Shown here piece after piece: positions 1-7,761 of a DNA stretch of 10,549 nt. A model generated the notes under the pieces. It worked only from the letters and a program-made list of their open reading frames with translations, did not search any database and was not told the DNA's origin. Source of the stretch: Campylobacter sp. (GTDB lineage Bacteria > Campylobacterota > Campylobacteria > Campylobacterales > Campylobacteraceae). The number at the start of each line of letters is the position of its first letter. The first letter of the stretch is position 1. The position numbers were made by a program, and so were the translations under genes. Location: positions 1-10,549 of the forward strand of contig JAILCJ010000083.1 in NCBI GenBank assembly GCA_024680445.1. Direction: 5' to 3'.

Positions 1-744
1 GGGTCGTTTGAAATCAAAGAAATTCTAAAAGAAAATGACTCATTTAACACGCTTTGGATAGATAGCGACTTTGTAAATGAAAATGGAAATTTCAAGATAA
101 ATGGGGCAAGGCTAGTCAAAGACGAGCTAGGAAATAGCGCCAAAATACTAGATACGCAAATTTTGGTTTTGCCAAATGATTTAAATCTTACAGCCAAAAA
201 GATTTTAGCGCCGTATAGTGAGGATATCAGTGGGGAGATGATGATAAAAGTTTGTGAAAATTTAATAGCCAAATTTAGCCAAACAAATCCCAAAAAAGCT
301 CAAATTTTTGAAAATTTAAAGCAAAGTCTGGATCCAAATCAAAATTACAAAGGCGATGATTTAAAAGCGAAATTAAGCTCCAAAAATGATAAAACTATCG
401 CAAATAACGAACTTGCTAGAATAAGCGAGGGCGAAAATTATTTGCTTTATTCTCGCAGTAAAGATAGTGGTATCATAGACGAACTAGGCGGGTGTGTCGG
501 GGCGTATTATTATAAAAATGGGCAAAATTTTTGCTACAGCGTATCTGGGGTGATAAATAAAAATAATATAACAAAATCTTGCATAAAAAATAGCGCTAGA
601 ATACGCATAGTAAAGGGTGCAAACGATGAGTTTATGCAAAGTATCATAAAGCTAATAAATGTCGATTTTATCAGGCTTGGCAATATCACGGTTTATCCGT
701 TTTGTTTTAAATATCTTGATGAATACACAAAACAAAATTTATGA
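1..744 (+). CDS. Hypothetical protein, 5' end outside the window
   Basis: The frame is open from base 1 to a TGA at 742-744, giving 247 residues with the N-terminus missing. The first internal possible start (TTG at 163) is not needed, because the coding pattern continues unchanged to the window edge. I do not recognise the family. The visible part has no membrane segment; it is rich in Lys, Asn and Ile and mixes polar and hydrophobic stretches. Five cysteines sit at about residues 85, 165, 178, 194 and 235. The segment at 158-185 (ELGGCVGAYYYKNG, then a FCYSVSG motif) is Gly/Tyr-rich and looks like beta structure. An exported or pilin-like protein is conceivable, but the N-terminus that would show this is outside the window. 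The gene converges on fliI and overlaps its end by 6 bp, so the two share no promoter. Function unknown; a real gene is likely from length and codon use. Confidence 0.8.
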   Translation, partial: GSFEIKEILKENDSFNTLWIDSDFVNENGNFKINGARLVKDELGNSAKILDTQILVLPNDLNLTAKKILAPYSEDISGEMMIKVCENLIAKFSQTNPKKAQIFENLKQSLDPNQNYKGDDLKAKLSSKNDKTIANNELARISEGENYLLYSRSKDSGIIDELGGCVGAYYYKNGQNFCYSVSGVINKNNITKSCIKNSARIRIVKGANDEFMQSIIKLINVDFIRLGNITVYPFCFKYLDEYTKQNL

Positions 745-2046
745 ATTTATCTGTGCCAAAAGGTTTTTTATCTCATCGAGGCTGTATTTTTCGCTAGAAC
801 CTTGTCGCAAGAAATTATACATATAGTCCTTTTTGGCGATAGCTGTGTCAAGTTCTTTGTCATTGCCCTTTTGGTAAGCACCTATGCGAAGTAAAATTTC
901 ATTTTCTTTTAGCAAGGAATACAAACGTTTGAATTTTCTTGCATCATTTTTGTGTTCAGGGCTTATAACATCGCCCATGACACGAGATGCGGAGTTTTGG
1001 ATATTTATAGGCGGATATATGCCAAAGTCCGTTAATTCTCTGCTTAAAACTATGTGTCCATCAAGGATAGAACGACTTTGATCGGCTATAGGATCGCTCA
1101 TATCATCGCCTTCGACCAAAACCGTGAAAAACGCCGTTATCGAGCCCTTGCCTTCTTCTTTGCCTGCTCTTTCCATGAGTTGAGGCAAAAGAGTAAGCGA
1201 ACTTGGCGGATAGCCCTTAGATGTAGGCGGTTCTCCCAAGCTTAGTCCTATTTCTCGCTGTGCCATGGCAAAACGTGTAACACTATCCATGATAAAAAGC
1301 ACATCATTGCCCTTTTCTTTGAAGTATTCAGCCACGCTCATCGCACAAAAAGCCCCGTATTTACGCACCAAAGAGCTATCGTCCGAAGTTGCAACCACGA
1401 CAACCGTACCACTAAGATCGCCACCGAGATTTTTTTCTATAAATTCCGGCACCTCACGGCCTCTTTCGCCTATAAGTGCGACAACTTTTATCGGTGCCAC
1501 GGTGTTTTTAACTATCATACCCATAAGCGTGCTTTTACCGACGCCAGAACCAGCAAAAATGCCTAGTTTTTGCCCTTTGCCACAAGTTAAAAGTCCATCT
1601 ATCGCCTTTATGCCGACACTAAAAGGTTCGTTTATAAGCCCTCTTTTCATGGCATCGATGGGCGGACGCATTATAGGCATGGTTTGAGTAGTTTTTATAG
1701 GACCTTTGGAGTCGATAGGATTCATAAATGGATCTACCACACGCCCTAGTAATTCATCTCCGACATTTATATCCATGCCGGTATCACTAGCATAGACCAA
1801 ATCGCCTATTTTAAAGCCTTCAACAAAGCCAAACGGACTTATAAATGAAACGCTATCGCTGATTTGCGTAACCATGCCAAGACCGGTTTTATCTCCGTCT
1901 TTTGACACGATATTTACGATATCGCCGATACTTGGACGCAGTCCGCTTATCTGTATAGTCGTGGCACTAATCTTTGTAATAACGCCAAAAACACTAGATA
2001 ACGAAATTTTGCCATCAAGCTTAGAATTTAATAGTGAAAGGCTCAA
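739..2046 (-). CDS. fliI: Flagellum-specific ATP synthase / export ATPase FliI
   Basis: FliI is the hexameric ATPase at the cytoplasmic face of the flagellar type III export gate. It unloads substrates and chaperones for export. The 435-residue product has the usual family length. Seen in the sequence: an N-terminal beta-barrel region (about 15-95), a Walker A loop AGSGVGKS at 165-172, the GERGRE motif carrying the catalytic Glu at 194, and a Walker B strand FIMD ending at Asp254, followed by [13 protein letters not shown]. The [18 protein letters not shown] stretch at 278-295 is typical of the flagellar/type III secretion ATPases rather than F1-beta. The start is a TTG at 2046-2044. It overlaps the folE stop (TTGA) and is preceded, 9 nt upstream, by TAAGGA inside the end of folE. 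The next in-frame Met is near residue 58, inside the barrel, so TTG is the only sensible start. Expression is probably coupled to folE. The 3' end overlaps the convergent gene by 6 bp. Confidence 0.96.
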   Translation of the reverse strand: MSLSLLNSKLDGKISLSSVFGVITKISATTIQISGLRPSIGDIVNIVSKDGDKTGLGMVTQISDSVSFISPFGFVEGFKIGDLVYASDTGMDINVGDELLGRVVDPFMNPIDSKGPIKTTQTMPIMRPPIDAMKRGLINEPFSVGIKAIDGLLTCGKGQKLGIFAGSGVGKSTLMGMIVKNTVAPIKVVALIGERGREVPEFIEKNLGGDLSGTVVVVATSDDSSLVRKYGAFCAMSVAEYFKEKGNDVLFIMDSVTRFAMAQREIGLSLGEPPTSKGYPPSSLTLLPQLMERAGKEEGKGSITAFFTVLVEGDDMSDPIADQSRSILDGHIVLSRELTDFGIYPPINIQNSASRVMGDVISPEHKNDARKFKRLYSLLKENEILLRIGAYQKGNDKELDTAIAKKDYMYNFLRQGSSEKYSLDEIKNLLAQINS

Positions 2047-2621
2047 AAATGTAAATCCTTAGGCGAATTTATAAGGGAGAAAAATTCCCTTCTAGTATCG
2101 GTATTTTTAAGAAATGCACCACGCAAAGCCGAAGTTGTAGTTATAGAATTTATTTTTTCGACACCACGCATTTCTACACACATATGCCTTGCCTCAACCA
2201 CGACACCAACGCCTTTTGGAGCGATAACATCTTCAAGGGCTTGGGCGATTTGCTCTGTCATTTGTTCTTGAATTTGAAGTCGTCTAGCATAGATATTTAC
2301 CATGCGAGGGATTTTTGAAAGCCCCACGACTTTACCATTTGGTATATAAGCGACATGAACCCTGCCTATGATAGGGAGCAAATGATGCTCGCAAAGACTA
2401 TAAAATTCTATATCACGCATCAGCACCATTTCATTGTTTGAACTTTCAAAAAGTGCGTCACCTAATACCTCGTGCGGATCTTGTTTATAGCCAGATGTTA
2501 AAAATTCAAAAGCCTTGCTAACTCTTTGCGGAGTTTTTAGCAAACCCTCACGATTTGGGTCTTCGCCTATAAATTCTAAAATTTTTCTAACGCTATTTTC
2601 TATGCCATTTTCGCTTTTCAT
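2043..2621 (-). CDS. folE: GTP cyclohydrolase I
   Basis: This cytosolic enzyme converts GTP to 7,8-dihydroneopterin triphosphate, the first step of tetrahydrofolate synthesis and also the entry to queuosine/7-deazaguanine synthesis in bacteria. The 192-residue product matches the shorter bacterial form. The zinc and catalytic residues are visible: the SLCEHHLLP motif gives Cys77, His79 and His80, and the [10 protein letters not shown] motif gives Cys148. These correspond to Cys110, His112/113 and Cys181 of the E. coli enzyme. [16 protein letters not shown] at 19-34 is the usual N-terminal family signature, and [20 protein letters not shown] at 101-120 the conserved core. The ATG at 2621-2619 has a GGAG 6-7 nt upstream. 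It is the first gene of a two-gene unit with fliI, transcribed away from tig. Intact and ordinary. Confidence 0.97.
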   Translation of the reverse strand: MKSENGIENSVRKILEFIGEDPNREGLLKTPQRVSKAFEFLTSGYKQDPHEVLGDALFESSNNEMVLMRDIEFYSLCEHHLLPIIGRVHVAYIPNGKVVGLSKIPRMVNIYARRLQIQEQMTEQIAQALEDVIAPKGVGVVVEARHMCVEMRGVEKINSITTTSALRGAFLKNTDTRREFFSLINSPKDLHF

Positions 2622-2646
2622 ATTAGCTCCATAAATTTAAACGCTA

Positions 2647-2652
2647 ATTGTA
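2647..2652 (-). promoter_or_regulatory. Candidate -10 element for folE-fliI
   Basis: Read on the - strand, TACAAT (2652 to 2647) lies in an AT-rich stretch and would give a start near 2640 and a leader of about 19 nt before the folE ATG. There is no clear -35, which is usual for Campylobacter sigma-70 promoters. Assigned from position and resemblance only. Confidence 0.3.
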
Positions 2653-2694
2653 TAAAATTTAGGCTTTTAGATGAATAAAATTTAAATTTATACA

Positions 2695-2700
2695 TATAAT
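2695..2700 (+). promoter_or_regulatory. Candidate -10 element for the tig operon
   Basis: A perfect TATAAT lies about 53 bp before the tig start and would place transcription start near 2707. The upstream DNA (2670-2694) has runs of A and T in the periodic pattern typical of Campylobacter promoters. A second perfect TATAAT at 2734-2739 is too close to the ATG to leave room for the ribosome binding site (AAAGGA, 2742-2747). The region 2622-2752 therefore serves as a divergent promoter region for folE (-) and tig (+). Confidence 0.45.
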
Positions 2701-2752
2701 AAGGAATTTTTTGGTATATTTCGAGCAAATTTTTATAATTTAAAGGAAAATA

Positions 2753-4093
2753 ATGGAAATTACACTTAAAAAAATCGATAGTGTTAATAGCGAAGTTAGC
2801 ACTAAAATTGACGCAAAGCAAATCAAAGCAAGTGTCGATAAACTAGCCCTTCAGGCAGCAAAAACTATGAAAATAGACGGATTTAGAAAAGGTAAGGTCC
2901 CACCAGCTGTTGTTAAACAAAGAGCAGGCGAACAACTACAACAAGACGCTCAACAAGAGATTTTCAGAGAAGTTTTAAAACAAGCTCTAAGCGAACTTGG
3001 CAAGGCTGAAACTGAACTTATCGGCGAGCCAATAGTAGAAAAATTTGATAAAAAAGACAATGGCGATATAGACATGAGTATGGTTATTTCATTTAAACCG
3101 CTTATAGATCTTAAAGGTTATGAAAGTTTGATACCAGAATTTGCAACTCCACGAGTACTTAAAAAAGAAATAGACGAGAAAAAAAGCGAACTTTTAAAAA
3201 CAGTCGCTCCGCTTGAAGCTATCAAAGAAAAAAGAGCTTTGGCAAAGGGTGATTTTGCCAAATTTGATTTTGAAGGATTTATAGACGGCAAGGCCTTTGA
3301 CGGCGGTAAAGCTAGTGATTTTGTACTAGAAATAGGTTCAGGTCAATTTATACCGGGCTTTGAAGACGCCATGATAGGACTTAAAGCAGGCGAAGAAAAA
3401 GACATAGATGTTACTTTTCCACAAAGCTATGGCGCTAAAAATTTAGCAGGAAAACCAGCAGTTTTTAAAATCAAACTTCACGAAATTCAAGCTAAAAAAA
3501 TTCCAACTAAGCTAGACGAAGAAATTTTAAAAACTCTTATGCCAAACGAAGAAAAACCAACAGAAGAAGCCTTTGAAGAGCGTATAAAAAATCAAATTCG
3601 TGATGAAAAAATGTATGCTTTGATAAACAACGAACTCAAACCAAAACTTGCCGAAAGTTTGGTTGAAAAATACGCTTTTGATGTGCCTAAAAACATAGTA
3701 GAACAAGAAATGAATATGCAGTTCCAAAACGCATGGCAAGAATTTAAACCAGAAGAAATGGAAAAATATCGCAAAGATAAAGACGCGCTTAGCAAAAAAC
3801 GCGAAGAGTTTAGAAAAGACGCTCAAAACAGCGTTCGCCTAACCTTTATCATAGACGAATTAGCAAAACTTAGAAATATAAAAGTAGACGATCAAGAAGT
3901 CTATCAAATGATATATTTTGAAGCATACAGAAGAGGTAGCGATCCAAAAGCACTCATAGATATGTATCGCCAACAAGGCATGCTTCCAGCTTTAAAAATG
4001 TCTTTGGTAGAAGAAAAACTTTTTGCAGAAATGTTTAATAAAGATGAAAAAAAGGCAAAAAAAGCTGAAAAATCGGACGAAAAGGCTAAATAA
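2753..4093 (+). CDS. tig: Trigger factor (ribosome-associated chaperone, PPIase)
   Basis: Trigger factor binds the ribosome at the exit tunnel and shields nascent chains; it also has a FKBP-type prolyl isomerase domain. The 446-residue product has the normal length and all three parts. The N-terminal ribosome-binding domain carries the diagnostic GFRKGKVP loop at 43-50. The FKBP domain spans about 160-245, with the segment [13 protein letters not shown] and then [16 protein letters not shown]. The helical C-terminal substrate-binding arms run from about 250 to 430. The last 15 or so residues are a Lys/Glu-rich tail ([14 protein letters not shown]). The ATG is preceded by AAAGGA with 5 nt spacing. 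It heads the seven-gene block, and its TAA shares one base with the clpP ATG (TAATG at 4091). Grouping with clpP is common in bacteria and fits a protein quality control role. Confidence 0.97.
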   Translation: MEITLKKIDSVNSEVSTKIDAKQIKASVDKLALQAAKTMKIDGFRKGKVPPAVVKQRAGEQLQQDAQQEIFREVLKQALSELGKAETELIGEPIVEKFDKKDNGDIDMSMVISFKPLIDLKGYESLIPEFATPRVLKKEIDEKKSELLKTVAPLEAIKEKRALAKGDFAKFDFEGFIDGKAFDGGKASDFVLEIGSGQFIPGFEDAMIGLKAGEEKDIDVTFPQSYGAKNLAGKPAVFKIKLHEIQAKKIPTKLDEEILKTLMPNEEKPTEEAFEERIKNQIRDEKMYALINNELKPKLAESLVEKYAFDVPKNIVEQEMNMQFQNAWQEFKPEEMEKYRKDKDALSKKREEFRKDAQNSVRLTFIIDELAKLRNIKVDDQEVYQMIYFEAYRRGSDPKALIDMYRQQGMLPALKMSLVEEKLFAEMFNKDEKKAKKAEKSDEKAK

Positions 4094-4683
4094 TGAGCTA
4101 TTATGTTCCAGTCGTAGTTGAAAGAACCAGTAAAGGCGAAAGAAGCTACGATATTTATTCACGGCTTTTAAAAGATAGAATCATCATGCTTAGTGGTGAG
4201 ATAGAAGACGGCATGGCAGCATCCATAGTCGCCCAGCTATTGTTTTTAGAAGCCGAGGATCCAGACAAGGATATTTATCTATATATAAATAGCCCCGGTG
4301 GAGTGGTAACTAGCGGATTTAGCATTTATGATACGATGAATTATATAAAGCCGGATGTTTGCACTATTTGCATAGGACAAGCGGCTAGTATGGGTGCGTT
4401 TTTGTTAAGTTCGGGTGCCAAGGGCAAAAGATATTCTTTGGCTAATTCTCGTATAATGATTCACCAACCTCTCGGCGGTGCCAGAGGTCAGGCGACAGAT
4501 ATCGAGATTCATGCACGTGAAATTTTACGCTTAAAGGATATTTTGACTAATACCTTGGCTAAAAATACAGGCCAAAAACTCGCAAAAGTTATCAAAGACA
4601 CAGAAAGAGATAATTTTATGAGTGCCCAAGAAGCTGTCGAGTATGGTCTGATAGATAAAATTTTGGAAAAAAGTTTTAAATGA
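4093..4683 (+). CDS. clpP: ATP-dependent Clp protease proteolytic subunit
   Basis: ClpP forms the two-ring, 14-subunit serine protease chamber fed by ClpX or ClpA. The 196-residue product has the Ser-His-Asp triad in standard context: Ser99 in GQAASMG, His124 in MIHQP, and Asp173 in [20 protein letters not shown] at 64-75 is the oxyanion-hole segment, and [14 protein letters not shown] at 128-141 is the handle-helix entry. The N-terminal [20 protein letters not shown] gives the axial-loop region; a short propeptide is possible but not evident. It overlaps tig by 1 bp and the following gene by 4 bp (ATGA at 4680), so translational coupling is likely. Intact. Confidence 0.97.
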   Translation: MSYYVPVVVERTSKGERSYDIYSRLLKDRIIMLSGEIEDGMAASIVAQLLFLEAEDPDKDIYLYINSPGGVVTSGFSIYDTMNYIKPDVCTICIGQAASMGAFLLSSGAKGKRYSLANSRIMIHQPLGGARGQATDIEIHAREILRLKDILTNTLAKNTGQKLAKVIKDTERDNFMSAQEAVEYGLIDKILEKSFK

Positions 4684-5714
4684 TACAAACAAATGAAGAA
4701 CAAAATGTTTCGGAAATTGATGCTGATGAAAATGAAATAACCATAGATCCAGCAACAGAAGAGAATACTATCTATGAATTTTCAGAAAATGTTCTAAAAG
4801 AGCTAAGCAATAACAATATCCCTTCTATCCCGAGTAACTACTCGATTTATTTTGATAGAATGCTTGAAGAAAGAAGTAGCAATTTCAAAGAAAAACTTGA
4901 AAATGAGCTAACTTTTTACGAACAAGGTGCGGCTTGTAGTTTAGATGATGGGCATGTTTATATCGAAAAAGAAATAAAACAAAGTTTCGCCCAGATAAAA
5001 TCCATGCTACAAGCAGTTGCCCTTGTTTATAAAAATCTCAAACTAATGACAAATATTATCAATACCCATAAATCAAATTTGAAAAAAGGCTCGGATTTAC
5101 TTACTATCCAAAATACCCTAAGTGCCTTTAACGAAGATCTTTCAAAATTAAACAGCCTAATGGATAAGCACGTCGATGTTATACGTATAAATTACGAAGA
5201 AGTGCTTAAAATGTTCAATCTCATCAAAGAACAAGCCGTTTATGATTCTGTTTATGATGTTTATAACAAAAAATTCTTACTAAATACCTTGCAACTCGAA
5301 TACGATGCCGTGCGTAGATATGGTTATAAGTGTTCTTTTTTGATAGTAAAACCAAGTGAAAAATTGCTTTTAAATGTTAAAAATTTACGTGATAAAAGCA
5401 CACTTTTAAAAACCATGTCAAAAATTTTGATGCACAAATCTCGTCGTAGCGATACGGTCGGACACTATGGCGAAGGTTACTTTATGATTATCATGCGTCA
5501 CACCAGTGTCGAGAGTGCAAAACTTGCTTCTACAAGACTTTCTAAAATGTTTTTAAAAACAAAAATTACCATAAACGAGCATGAAAAAGAAATTTCAACC
5601 CAAATAGTCGGAGGAATTTTAGATAAAGACAAAACTGTTGAAGAAACACTTTCTGATGCACTTGATTTATTTAAAAGTTCAAATTATAGCGAAGAACCAA
5701 TGTTTTTAGAGTGA
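4680..5714 (+). CDS. Degenerate GGDEF-domain protein, possible c-di-GMP receptor
   Basis: A 344-residue cytosolic protein with no membrane segment. Residues 1-35 are acidic and likely disordered. Residues 36-185 are helical with heptad-like stretches (for example 95-135 and 150-183). From about 187 a GGDEF fold starts: the [14 protein letters not shown] segment occupies the place of the usual DxLTGLxNRRxL. The active-site signature is GEGYF at 264-268 instead of GG(D/E)EF, so the metal-binding acidic position and the second Gly are lost. Upstream, R255-R-S-D258 is followed by five residues before GEGYF, exactly the spacing of the RxxD inhibitory c-di-GMP site in diguanylate cyclases. Inference: catalytically dead but possibly able to bind c-di-GMP. 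It overlaps clpP by 4 bp and lies just before def. From memory, C. jejuni has clpP and def adjacent without this gene. The GGDEF assignment is fairly sure; the role is not. Confidence 0.8.
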   Translation: MIQTNEEQNVSEIDADENEITIDPATEENTIYEFSENVLKELSNNNIPSIPSNYSIYFDRMLEERSSNFKEKLENELTFYEQGAACSLDDGHVYIEKEIKQSFAQIKSMLQAVALVYKNLKLMTNIINTHKSNLKKGSDLLTIQNTLSAFNEDLSKLNSLMDKHVDVIRINYEEVLKMFNLIKEQAVYDSVYDVYNKKFLLNTLQLEYDAVRRYGYKCSFLIVKPSEKLLLNVKNLRDKSTLLKTMSKILMHKSRRSDTVGHYGEGYFMIIMRHTSVESAKLASTRLSKMFLKTKITINEHEKEISTQIVGGILDKDKTVEETLSDALDLFKSSNYSEEPMFLE

Positions 5715-5716
5715 GT

Positions 5717-6247
5717 ATGATCTTAGATATTTTAACCTACCCAAATAAAAAACTTTTTGAACGTTCAAGCGAAGTTGAGGTCTTTGACGACGAACTTGGC
5801 ACTTTGCTAGATGATATGTATGAAACCATGATAGCAGGGCAAGGCATAGGACTAGCGGCGATTCAAGTTGGAGTTGCAAAGCGAATTTTCATCATAAATT
5901 TACAAAACGAACAAGATATCCAAGATAAAAATGAACTCATCGAGGTTATAAATCCGATTTTTCTTAGCAAAGAAGGCGAAACGACTTATCAAGAAGGTTG
6001 CCTTAGTGTGCCAGGATATTATGAAGATGTTAAACGTGCCGAAGTTGTCAAACTTAGCTATCAAGACCGCCACGGCGAAAGCAAAAGCATTGAAGCTGAC
6101 GGACTTTTAGCCATAGCACTTCAACATGAAAACGATCACCTAGACGGACATCTTTTTATAGAAAAGATCGGTTTTAATAAACGCAAAAAATTTGAAAAAG
6201 AGTTTAAAAAACTCAAAAAGAGCAAAGGTGACAAGCAAAAGTCATGA
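5717..6247 (+). CDS. def: Peptide deformylase
   Basis: Removes the formyl group from the N-terminal Met of new proteins. Numbered from the ATG at 5717 (176 residues), the three family motifs are complete: GIGLAAIQ at 43-50, EGCLSVPG at 93-100, and QHENDHLDG at 136-144. The metal ligands are Cys95, His137 and His141, and the catalytic residue is Glu138. The C-terminus ends in a lysine-rich helix, as in other campylobacter enzymes. Start choice: the frame also offers GTG at 5711, which would add MS and make a GTGA overlap with the preceding stop. The ATG is preferred because the family begins with a short M-x-x-I-x-x-YPN segment and because AGAGTG lies just before it. The 3' end overlaps comM by 4 bp. 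Its place behind tig and clpP links deformylation, folding and degradation of new chains in one unit. Confidence 0.95.
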   Translation: MILDILTYPNKKLFERSSEVEVFDDELGTLLDDMYETMIAGQGIGLAAIQVGVAKRIFIINLQNEQDIQDKNELIEVINPIFLSKEGETTYQEGCLSVPGYYEDVKRAEVVKLSYQDRHGESKSIEADGLLAIALQHENDHLDGHLFIEKIGFNKRKKFEKEFKKLKKSKGDKQKS

Positions 6248-7761
6248 AATCCCTAAACTGTGCCGCTTACTCCGACGGACTTCATATAATAGATGTTGAA
6301 TCGGTATTTTCACGCGGACTGCCCGGATTTAACATAGTTGGACTTGCAGGCACTAGCATAAAAGAAAGCACCGAACGAGTAAGAGCCGCCTTGCTTGCTT
6401 TAAATTTTAACTTCCCAGCTCAAAAAATCGTTATAAATTTATCTCCCTCTGATTTAGCCAAAAATGGTTCACATTTTGACCTTGCTATCGCACTTCTTAT
6501 CGCCTTGCAAAAAGCACCAAATTTAGAAAAAATCTTTGTTTTTGGTGAACTTGGACTTGACGGAAGCGTAAAAAGCACAGCAAATTTGTTTTCACTTTTA
6601 CTTTTTTTAAGCACCAAAGTCGATCACGCAAAAGTTTTAGTGCCAAGCGAGATAGCTATAAGAGCTAGTGCCATACCAAAGCTTGAAATTTACGCAGTTT
6701 CAACTCTCGAAGAGGCCATCAAATTTTATCAAGACAGCGAATTTGCCAAATCCAAACTTGTTAAAAGCAAGGACGAAATCTTTGAAAATTTACTTGAAAT
6801 TAACGGTGAACAATATATACCAAATCAAAATTTTGAACTTGATTTTATAGATGTTTTAGGACAAGAAAGGGCAAAAAGAGCAAGTTTGATAGCCGCAACT
6901 GGTATGCATAATATCATCTATGAAGGAAGTCCGGGTTGTGGCAAAAGCATGTGTGCAAAACGTCTTGTTTATATCTTGCCGCCTCAAAATTTAAGCGAAG
7001 TGTTAAACAGTGCCGCTTATCGATCGCTAAATTTACAAGACAGTCATTTTAGTGCCCTTCGCCCATTTCGCTCACCTCATCATACTAGCACTAAAAGCTC
7101 GATTTTTGGCGGCGGATCAAGCGTTGCAAGGATAGGCGAAGTGGCCCTTGCAAATGGCGGAGTGCTATTTATGGATGAGTTTGTGCATTTTGATAAAAAC
7201 ATTATCGAAAGTTTGCGTGAACCACTCGAAGATCACAAAATTCACATAGCCAGAGTAAATTCCAAGCTAACTTATGAAACAAAATTTCTTTTTGCCGCCG
7301 CACTTAACCCTTGCCCTTGCGGTAAATTGCTAAGCAAAGAGTTAAGTTGCACTTGCTCGCAAAACGAGATAAATCGCTACAAATCAAAACTTTCAGAACC
7401 CATACTTGATAGGATAGATTTATATGTTCAAATGGACGAAATAAGTCCAAACGACAAGGCAAGCCTAAGTTCAAAAGAACTAAGTGCCAGAGTTTTGGAC
7501 GCTTTCAAATTTGCAAAAAACAGAGGGCAAAAACAAATAAACGGTAAGCTAAGTGACGCTGATATTTTAAATTTTTGCAACACTAGCAAAGAGGCAAAAA
7601 ACATTTTAGACACCGCAACTATGCAGCTTCATCTTTCGCAACGAGCCATTAAAAAAACGCTCAAAGTTTCACGAACGATAGCTGACTTAGCGAGGCACGA
7701 AACCATACAAAAACCAGATATACTAGAAGCTATAAGCTACAGAACAAGGATATGCACATGA
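6244..7761 (+). CDS. comM: ComM/YifB-type magnesium chelatase-like AAA+ ATPase
   Basis: A 505-residue protein of the ComM (YifB) family. In naturally competent bacteria it is a hexameric helicase that promotes branch migration when incoming DNA is recombined. Domains: an N-terminal Lon-S5-like fold (about 1-165) with GLPGFNIVGLAGTSIKESTE near 25-44 and the INLSPSDLAKNGSHFDLAIA segment at 64-83; an AAA+ core from about 200 with Walker A GSPGCGKS at 228-235, the RPFRSPHHTS segment at 273-282, and Walker B GGVLFMDE at 305-312; and a C-terminal Mg-chelatase subdomain after about 400 ending in the SQRAIKKTLKVSRTIADLA helix. The ALNPCPCG motif at 354-361 and a following CTC pair, probably a metal site, are typical of the family. 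It overlaps def by 4 bp (ATGA at 6244) and is followed by nnr. Campylobacters are often naturally competent, which fits. The competence role is inferred from the family. Confidence 0.93.
   Translation: MKSLNCAAYSDGLHIIDVESVFSRGLPGFNIVGLAGTSIKESTERVRAALLALNFNFPAQKIVINLSPSDLAKNGSHFDLAIALLIALQKAPNLEKIFVFGELGLDGSVKSTANLFSLLLFLSTKVDHAKVLVPSEIAIRASAIPKLEIYAVSTLEEAIKFYQDSEFAKSKLVKSKDEIFENLLEINGEQYIPNQNFELDFIDVLGQERAKRASLIAATGMHNIIYEGSPGCGKSMCAKRLVYILPPQNLSEVLNSAAYRSLNLQDSHFSALRPFRSPHHTSTKSSIFGGGSSVARIGEVALANGGVLFMDEFVHFDKNIIESLREPLEDHKIHIARVNSKLTYETKFLFAAALNPCPCGKLLSKELSCTCSQNEINRYKSKLSEPILDRIDLYVQMDEISPNDKASLSSKELSARVLDAFKFAKNRGQKQINGKLSDADILNFCNTSKEAKNILDTATMQLHLSQRAIKKTLKVSRTIADLARHETIQKPDILEAISYRTRICT
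7746..7750 (+). promoter_or_regulatory. Ribosome binding site that decides the nnr start
   Basis: AAGGA lies inside the end of comM. It is 7 nt from the ATG at 7758 but only 1 nt from an earlier in-frame ATG at 7752. The spacing therefore favours 7758, which also makes the usual ATGA overlap with the comM stop. Confidence 0.65.

Noticed and set aside
756..769. CC-AAAA-GG followed by six T as a terminator for the hypothetical gene
   Set aside because: The stem is only two or three base pairs and lies in fliI coding sequence.
884..1687. Open frames on the + strand across fliI (884-1081, 1054-1245, 1265-1687)
   Set aside because: They are antisense to a fully conserved fliI, have low-complexity translations with no recognisable domain and no start signals.
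2734..2739. A second perfect TATAAT before tig
   Set aside because: Transcription would start at or inside the ribosome binding site, leaving no usable leader; the copy at 2695 fits better.
2618..2821. 67-codon - strand frame over the folE-tig intergenic region
   Set aside because: It overlaps the promoter region and the start of tig, its translation is Phe/Tyr/Lys-rich as expected from AT-rich DNA, and it has no support as a gene.
3527..3826. 99- and 67-codon - strand frames inside tig
   Set aside because: The Phe-rich translation mirrors the Lys/Glu-rich tig coding sequence; these are shadows.
7752..7757. Earlier ATG as the nnr start
   Set aside because: It is only 1 nt from the AAGGA motif; the ATG at 7758 has proper spacing and the standard overlap.
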